Shown here piece by piece: positions 6,005 through 9,518 of a stretch of 9,518 bases of DNA. Positions within the stretch are counted from its first letter, which is position 1. Each line of letters begins with the position of its first letter. Source of the stretch: Candidatus Fermentibacterota bacterium (GTDB lineage: Bacteria > Fermentibacterota > Fermentibacteria > Fermentibacterales > JCC-6). The notes beneath the pieces were generated by a model. The model was not told the origin of the DNA, searched no databases, and worked only from the letters and a program-made list of their open reading frames with translations. The stretch is from positions 1 to 9,518 of the forward strand of contig JAUWJE010000050.1 of NCBI GenBank assembly GCA_030607835.1. Reading direction: 5' to 3'. The translations under genes and the position numbers were made by a program.

Positions 6005-7875
6005 TGAATATGCTCCAGATGATTGATAACTCCTGATCTGAAAAGGAGTAACCCAAACTGATCATACACTTCATTGCGATTCTTTGCTACGGAATTTCGC
6101 ACGAAATCCTTCTGGGGAGAATCAGTTTTCAATTCCTCAAGTACATTAGCTAACTCTTCATGTGATGAGATGATATGCCCCGCTCCTGATGTGGATATTT
6201 CATTAATGATAGTGGTGAAGCTTTCGTAATGAGGACCAACAATAGTGGGTACTCCCCTCATAAGGGGTTCAAGCACGTTGTGCCCCCCAACAGGCACAAG
6301 GGTCCCTCCCACGAAAGCTGCTTTACCGACACCGTAGAATCGCGACAGTATACCATGCAGATCAAGGAGAACGCTGTCATATTCTCCTGTATCTCCTGAA
6401 TTGGCAAGTTCGGTCCATTTGACGGGAGAGAAACCACCGTTTTTCATTATACCTATTACTTCATCAATTCGCTCAAGGTGTCTTGGCGCTAGAACAGGGA
6501 AATATCCAGCATTTCGAGAGGCTTTCAGAATGGTTTCTTCCTCGCCCCTTCTTGTTGATCCAGCGACTAGAACAGGAAGGTCGGTTTTCAGCATATTATG
6601 CCATTCCAGAGGTGCATCACCTTGATCAGAGCAGGACTTGGAATCACCTGTTACAGTGATGCTTTCAGGATTCGCGCCAAGTAACTCAAAGTATTCCGCA
6701 TCCTTGCTGCTTCGCGCAAGGATACCCGAAAAGCACAGGAGCATTCTTCTGAGCAATGGTTTGAATATCCGGTAACCTCTTAGACTTCGTTTTGAGAGTC
6801 TTCCGTTTACAATCATGCATGGAATACACGATTCAAGTGTTTCAAGGATAGTATTTGGCCAGATTTCAGTCTCTGTAATTATTAGTGCTCTCGGTTTTAT
6901 TCTCCGGATGAACCTTTGTGCAAATAGTGGTGTATCAAGAGGGCTGAAACTACCTGGAAGGTTCATTCTATCAAGGAATAACCGTCCTGAAGGAGTGAAA
7001 CACGTTATCCAGACCGGTATTCTTCTTTCTTCAAGGTACGATATAAAGGGAAGAAGTCCGTTCAGTTCACCAAGAGATGAACCATGAAGCCAGACGGGGT
7101 TACTATTAGTTTCCGACACATAACCCTGTCTTTCTCTTCTTTCCCTTGATGATCTGAATTTAAGTGCCAGTATTGCCGGTGTGTGAAGAATGTATCCAGC
7201 GGATTTTACAATAAGTCTGAGAAATCGGGCCGATGGAGATGTTAGAAGATCGGCAGAGCGTGTGACTCTAAGAAGCTCCCTCTCTATTCTGTCCAGCCAT
7301 ATATCGGGATCATCTCCCCTTATCATTGCTGGAAAATGTCTTCCCTCAACCACGCTTACCCGCGCAAACGGCAGTGGAAGTTCAAAACTGTCCCATGAGG
7401 AGAAATGCAGCGCAGGCCAGGCTGATGCCCCTATTGAAACAACAGGTCTACAACCTAGTCTGGATATATGAGCAACTCCAGTCTTCACCTTTTCTGCGGG
7501 ACCTCTTGGACCGTCCGGTGTAATTGCACAGTCCAGTCCATTCCTGAGTTTGCCGGCCATCTCCCCCAGTGCTCTCAAACCTCCCTTGCTGCTGGAACCC
7601 CGAATTGTTGAAAACCCCATTGAATGAAGAACATTTGTTACATACTCTCCATCCCTGTTCTGGCTTACGAGAACAGTGATACCCTCATTCCGGTGTGTAT
7701 GGATCAACGGGAGCTGCCTTCCATGCCAGAATACGAAGAACACGGATCTGCCCCGGGTATGTCCTGTTTTCATGCCGCGTTGTGAAACGTAGAATACCCG
7801 CCATGAGCTGCCTATCAGTCTCATGAATATTTTTCCGAGTACCCTGGAGAGTTCGATTAGATCAGGAGTTTTCAT
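6001..7875 (-). CDS. kdtA: Fusion of DUF374 acyltransferase-like domain and Kdo transferase
   Basis: The 624-residue product joins two enzymes. Residues 1 to about 205 are a DUF374 domain (COG2121), related to lysophospholipid and lipid A acyltransferases, with FWHGRQLP at 49-56, SQNRDGEYV at 71-79, GSSSKGG at 93-99 and TPDGPRGP at 119-126. From about 217 the protein is a complete Kdo transferase (KdtA/WaaA): its usual N-terminal membrane segment (217-240), WLHGSSLGE with probable catalytic Glu270, ITETEIWPN at 333-341, NGRLSKRS at 357-364, and the nucleotide-sugar site FVGGTLVPVGGHNVLEP at 521-537. KdtA adds Kdo from CMP-Kdo to lipid IVA at the inner membrane. DUF374 genes often neighbour kdtA or lpxK, so the acyl half may act on the same lipid; this is inference. 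The ATG at 7875 overlaps the lpxB 3' end by 14 bases; an earlier ATG at 7953 would lengthen the overlap to 92 bases. No strong ribosome site is visible, so coupling to lpxB is likely. Confidence 0.92.
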   Translation of the reverse strand: MKTPDLIELSRVLGKIFMRLIGSSWRVFYVSQRGMKTGHTRGRSVFFVFWHGRQLPLIHTHRNEGITVLVSQNRDGEYVTNVLHSMGFSTIRGSSSKGGLRALGEMAGKLRNGLDCAITPDGPRGPAEKVKTGVAHISRLGCRPVVSIGASAWPALHFSSWDSFELPLPFARVSVVEGRHFPAMIRGDDPDIWLDRIERELLRVTRSADLLTSPSARFLRLIVKSAGYILHTPAILALKFRSSRERRERQGYVSETNSNPVWLHGSSLGELNGLLPFISYLEERRIPVWITCFTPSGRLFLDRMNLPGSFSPLDTPLFAQRFIRRIKPRALIITETEIWPNTILETLESCIPCMIVNGRLSKRSLRGYRIFKPLLRRMLLCFSGILARSSKDAEYFELLGANPESITVTGDSKSCSDQGDAPLEWHNMLKTDLPVLVAGSTRRGEEETILKASRNAGYFPVLAPRHLERIDEVIGIMKNGGFSPVKWTELANSGDTGEYDSVLLDLHGILSRFYGVGKAAFVGGTLVPVGGHNVLEPLMRGVPTIVGPHYESFTTIINEISTSGAGHIISSHEELANVLEELKTDSPQKDFVRNSVAKNRNEVYDQFGLLLFRSGVINHLEHIQ

Positions 7876-8962
7876 ATCTGATTTCACTGTACAGGAGACT
7901 GGCTGCTCTTTCCGCTGCGCCATTATCACCAAGGGCTTTTCTGACCGATTCAAGATGCGATACTGATCTTTTTCTTGTTTCCGATTCAGATAAAAGAGGA
8001 AGGACTAGCTCTGCTATATTAGTTGCTGTAACATCATTCTGAATGAGTTCAGGCGCGACATCCATGCCAGAGACAATATTAGCCATACCTATTCTGTCCA
8101 CTCCTCGTACAAGCAGCTTAGCCAGAAAATACGTCAATCGCGAAGTTCTGTATGTAATGATGAATGGAATCCCCCAGAGCGCTGTCTCAAGAGTGGCAGT
8201 ACCCGAGCATACAATTGCAGCAGACGCATTTTGAAGCGAATCACTGATTGAGTTGACCAGTGTAACTCCATCAGTATTTCCTGCACGGTCATACAGTTGC
8301 GACGGGACGGATTCAGTCATTGCTACGTAAGCATTCCGGCTAATTCCCTTGCTTTTTAGAATTGCGTAGGCATCAAGCATCGGATCGAGAAGACTGGCAA
8401 CTTCCTGTTCCCGGCTTCCGGGTAGAAAAGCCAGATGTCCGTAATGCTCCGAATTGGCAGGGTCTGGAATTGAGTCTACAAGCGGATGCCCTGCGCATAC
8501 AGCCCTGACTCCATGACGATCGTAGAATTCAACTTCAAATTCGAAGAGAGTTATCATAAGATCTACACTCTCCTGGATTTTTCTGACCCTTCTTTTGCCC
8601 CATGCCCATAACTGTGGAGAGATGTAATAGATGACTTTGAAACCTTTTTTCTTAGCCCATTGAGCCAGGTGTATATTAAAACCGGGATAGTCAACCAGAA
8701 GAACCGCATCCGGATTTTCAGAGATGATAAGTGATTTCATCTCTTTTCTCAGACAGCGAAACCTGTTCAGAGATGACAATACTTCCGTAAATCCCATTAC
8801 TGAGTAGTCTTCAAGATCGAACAACACATTTACACCTGCACCTGAAAGATTACTGCCTCCCAGGCCGGAAGCTTCAATCGGACCTAACGCCGCAAGTTTC
8901 CTGAAAAGTTCTCCAGCACGAATATCGCCGGATGGGTCACCGGCTGAGATGACAAGGTTCAT
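7862..8962 (-). CDS. lpxB: Lipid A disaccharide synthase
   Basis: LpxB is a peripheral membrane glycosyltransferase (family GT19) that joins UDP-2,3-diacylglucosamine to lipid X to form the lipid A disaccharide phosphate. The 366-residue length fits the family (382 in E. coli). Signatures in order are SAGDPSGDIRAG at 6-17 (commonly GEPSGD), SVMGFTEVL at 54-62 and VDYPGFN at 90-96 with Asp91, the likely counterpart of the catalytic Asp in E. coli. Then come YISPQLWAWGKRRV at 113-126, CAGHPLVD at 156-163, LPGSREQEV at 180-188 and SGTATLETAL at 253-262. ANIVSG at 294-299 follows. The ATG at 8962 is chosen because it overlaps the preceding stop as ATGA and puts the SAGDPSGD motif at residue 6 as in homologues. 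A longer reading from 9076 would extend deep into the oxidoreductase gene. Confidence 0.96.
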   Translation of the reverse strand: MNLVISAGDPSGDIRAGELFRKLAALGPIEASGLGGSNLSGAGVNVLFDLEDYSVMGFTEVLSSLNRFRCLRKEMKSLIISENPDAVLLVDYPGFNIHLAQWAKKKGFKVIYYISPQLWAWGKRRVRKIQESVDLMITLFEFEVEFYDRHGVRAVCAGHPLVDSIPDPANSEHYGHLAFLPGSREQEVASLLDPMLDAYAILKSKGISRNAYVAMTESVPSQLYDRAGNTDGVTLVNSISDSLQNASAAIVCSGTATLETALWGIPFIITYRTSRLTYFLAKLLVRGVDRIGMANIVSGMDVAPELIQNDVTATNIAELVLPLLSESETRKRSVSHLESVRKALGDNGAAERAASLLYSEIRYENS

Positions 8963-9518
8963 ACTCCAGTCAGATCCTTCAGAATTCCATCTGTAGCTTT
9001 CTGTATCTGACTCGAGATTATCTTGGCAGATCGGAGAGCAATAAGACCATCTCTCCCCGAAACAACCGGAGGACAACCTGTATCACAGGCTTTCAGAAAA
9101 TCTTGAAGCTCTGCAGTAAGGGCGTCACCTTCCTTAACATCAATTGAAAGAGGTTCGATATTTCCGGATGAAACACGAAAAGCTTCGACTTTTCTTGATG
9201 CGAAATCAACGGATACATAACTCCGATGCTGGAAAAATCTCAGTTTTCGAATCTGTTCTCTCGAAATTCGACTTGCGGTCATATTAACAACACAGCCATT
9301 TTCAAATTGAATTCTTGCGCTGGCGATATCAACATTATTACTAAGAACAGGCACTCCTGATGCCTGAACTGAAGTAACGGGAGAGCGCACGAATGAAAGA
9401 ACCAGATCAATGTCGTGAATCATAAGATCCATTACAACAGATACATCGGTTCCCCTGGGGTTGAAAGGCGCCATTCTGTGACCTTCTACGAAAAGTGGTG
9501 CATCTATATATTCTGCCG
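8959..9518 (-). CDS. Gfo/Idh/MocA oxidoreductase, C-terminal part (possible GnnA)
   Basis: The reading frame is open to the window edge, so this is the C-terminal 185 or so residues of a protein usually 310-350 long; the N-terminal NAD(P)-binding Rossmann domain lies outside. The part seen is the alpha/beta substrate domain. It shows LFVEGHR before the first in-frame Met, then PFNPRGTDV and VMDLMIHDIDL, where the conserved His-Asp belongs to the family's active site. The tail DGLIALRSAKIISSQIQKA is the typical closing helix. Members oxidise or reduce sugar and UDP-sugar hydroxyls. The stop overlaps lpxB as ATGA. In Acidithiobacillus ferrooxidans and Leptospira, GnnA of this family oxidises UDP-GlcNAc at C3 on the way to the 3-amino sugar of amide-linked lipid A. 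The position next to lpxB makes that a good candidate role, but many Gfo/Idh proteins beside lpxB are uncharacterised. Confidence 0.88.
   Translation of the reverse strand, partial: AEYIDAPLFVEGHRMAPFNPRGTDVSVVMDLMIHDIDLVLSFVRSPVTSVQASGVPVLSNNVDIASARIQFENGCVVNMTASRISREQIRKLRFFQHRSYVSVDFASRKVEAFRVSSGNIEPLSIDVKEGDALTAELQDFLKACDTGCPPVVSGRDGLIALRSAKIISSQIQKATDGILKDLTGV

Noticed and set aside
7876..7953. Longer N-terminus for the DUF374-KdtA fusion
   Set aside because: It would overlap the end of lpxB by 92 bases and adds residues unlike DUF374; the ATG at 7875 begins where the domain begins.
8963..9076. Longer N-terminus for LpxB
   Set aside because: The added 38 residues lie inside the oxidoreductase gene, have no LpxB similarity, and the ATGA overlap at 8959-8962 is a standard coupled start.

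Overview
The window looks like part of the chromosome of a Gram-negative (diderm) bacterium of moderate GC. It carries four proteins of lipid A/Kdo synthesis (LpxB, Kdo transferase, LpxK and a likely UDP-sugar oxidoreductase) and an outer-membrane-type lipoprotein hydrolase. The gene mix, and a lone small RRM protein behind a structured leader, would fit an FCB-type lineage (Chlorobi, Fibrobacteres, Fermentibacteria and relatives). This taxonomic guess is inference with low confidence.

Layout. Positions 1-520 hold no gene. A good sigma-70-like promoter (221-248) is followed by a leader of about 265 nt. The last 125 nt of this leader form a train of six short hairpins, the last of which shows the Shine-Dalgarno sequence in its loop. 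A plus-strand gene for an 88-aa RRM RNA-binding protein (521-787) follows and ends in a strong intrinsic terminator (811-838).

Everything from 870 to the right edge is on the minus strand and reads as one tightly packed unit, convergent with the RRM gene. In order of transcription it runs: a Gfo/Idh/MocA oxidoreductase (cut by the window edge), lpxB, a fusion of a DUF374 acyltransferase-like domain to Kdo transferase (kdtA/waaA), lpxK, nadB (L-aspartate oxidase, probably starting at TTG), an NlpC/P60 lipoprotein, a class I SAM methyltransferase, a CCoAOMT-type O-methyltransferase, and a cytidine/blasticidin-S-type deaminase. Three junctions are ATGA overlaps, one is a 14-base overlap, and the other gaps are 10-24 bases.

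How they work together. LpxB makes the lipid A disaccharide, LpxK phosphorylates it to lipid IVA, and the KdtA half adds Kdo. The DUF374 half may add an acyl chain, which would put two consecutive late steps in one polypeptide. The oxidoreductase directly ahead of lpxB may be a GnnA-like enzyme supplying 3-amino sugar precursors. The downstream genes (NAD synthesis, peptidoglycan hydrolase, methyltransferases, deaminase) share the transcript but have no evident common pathway with lipid A.

The points most worth following are the RRM leader RNA, the DUF374-KdtA fusion, the possible GnnA, and the deaminase whose usual ribose-binding residues are replaced.
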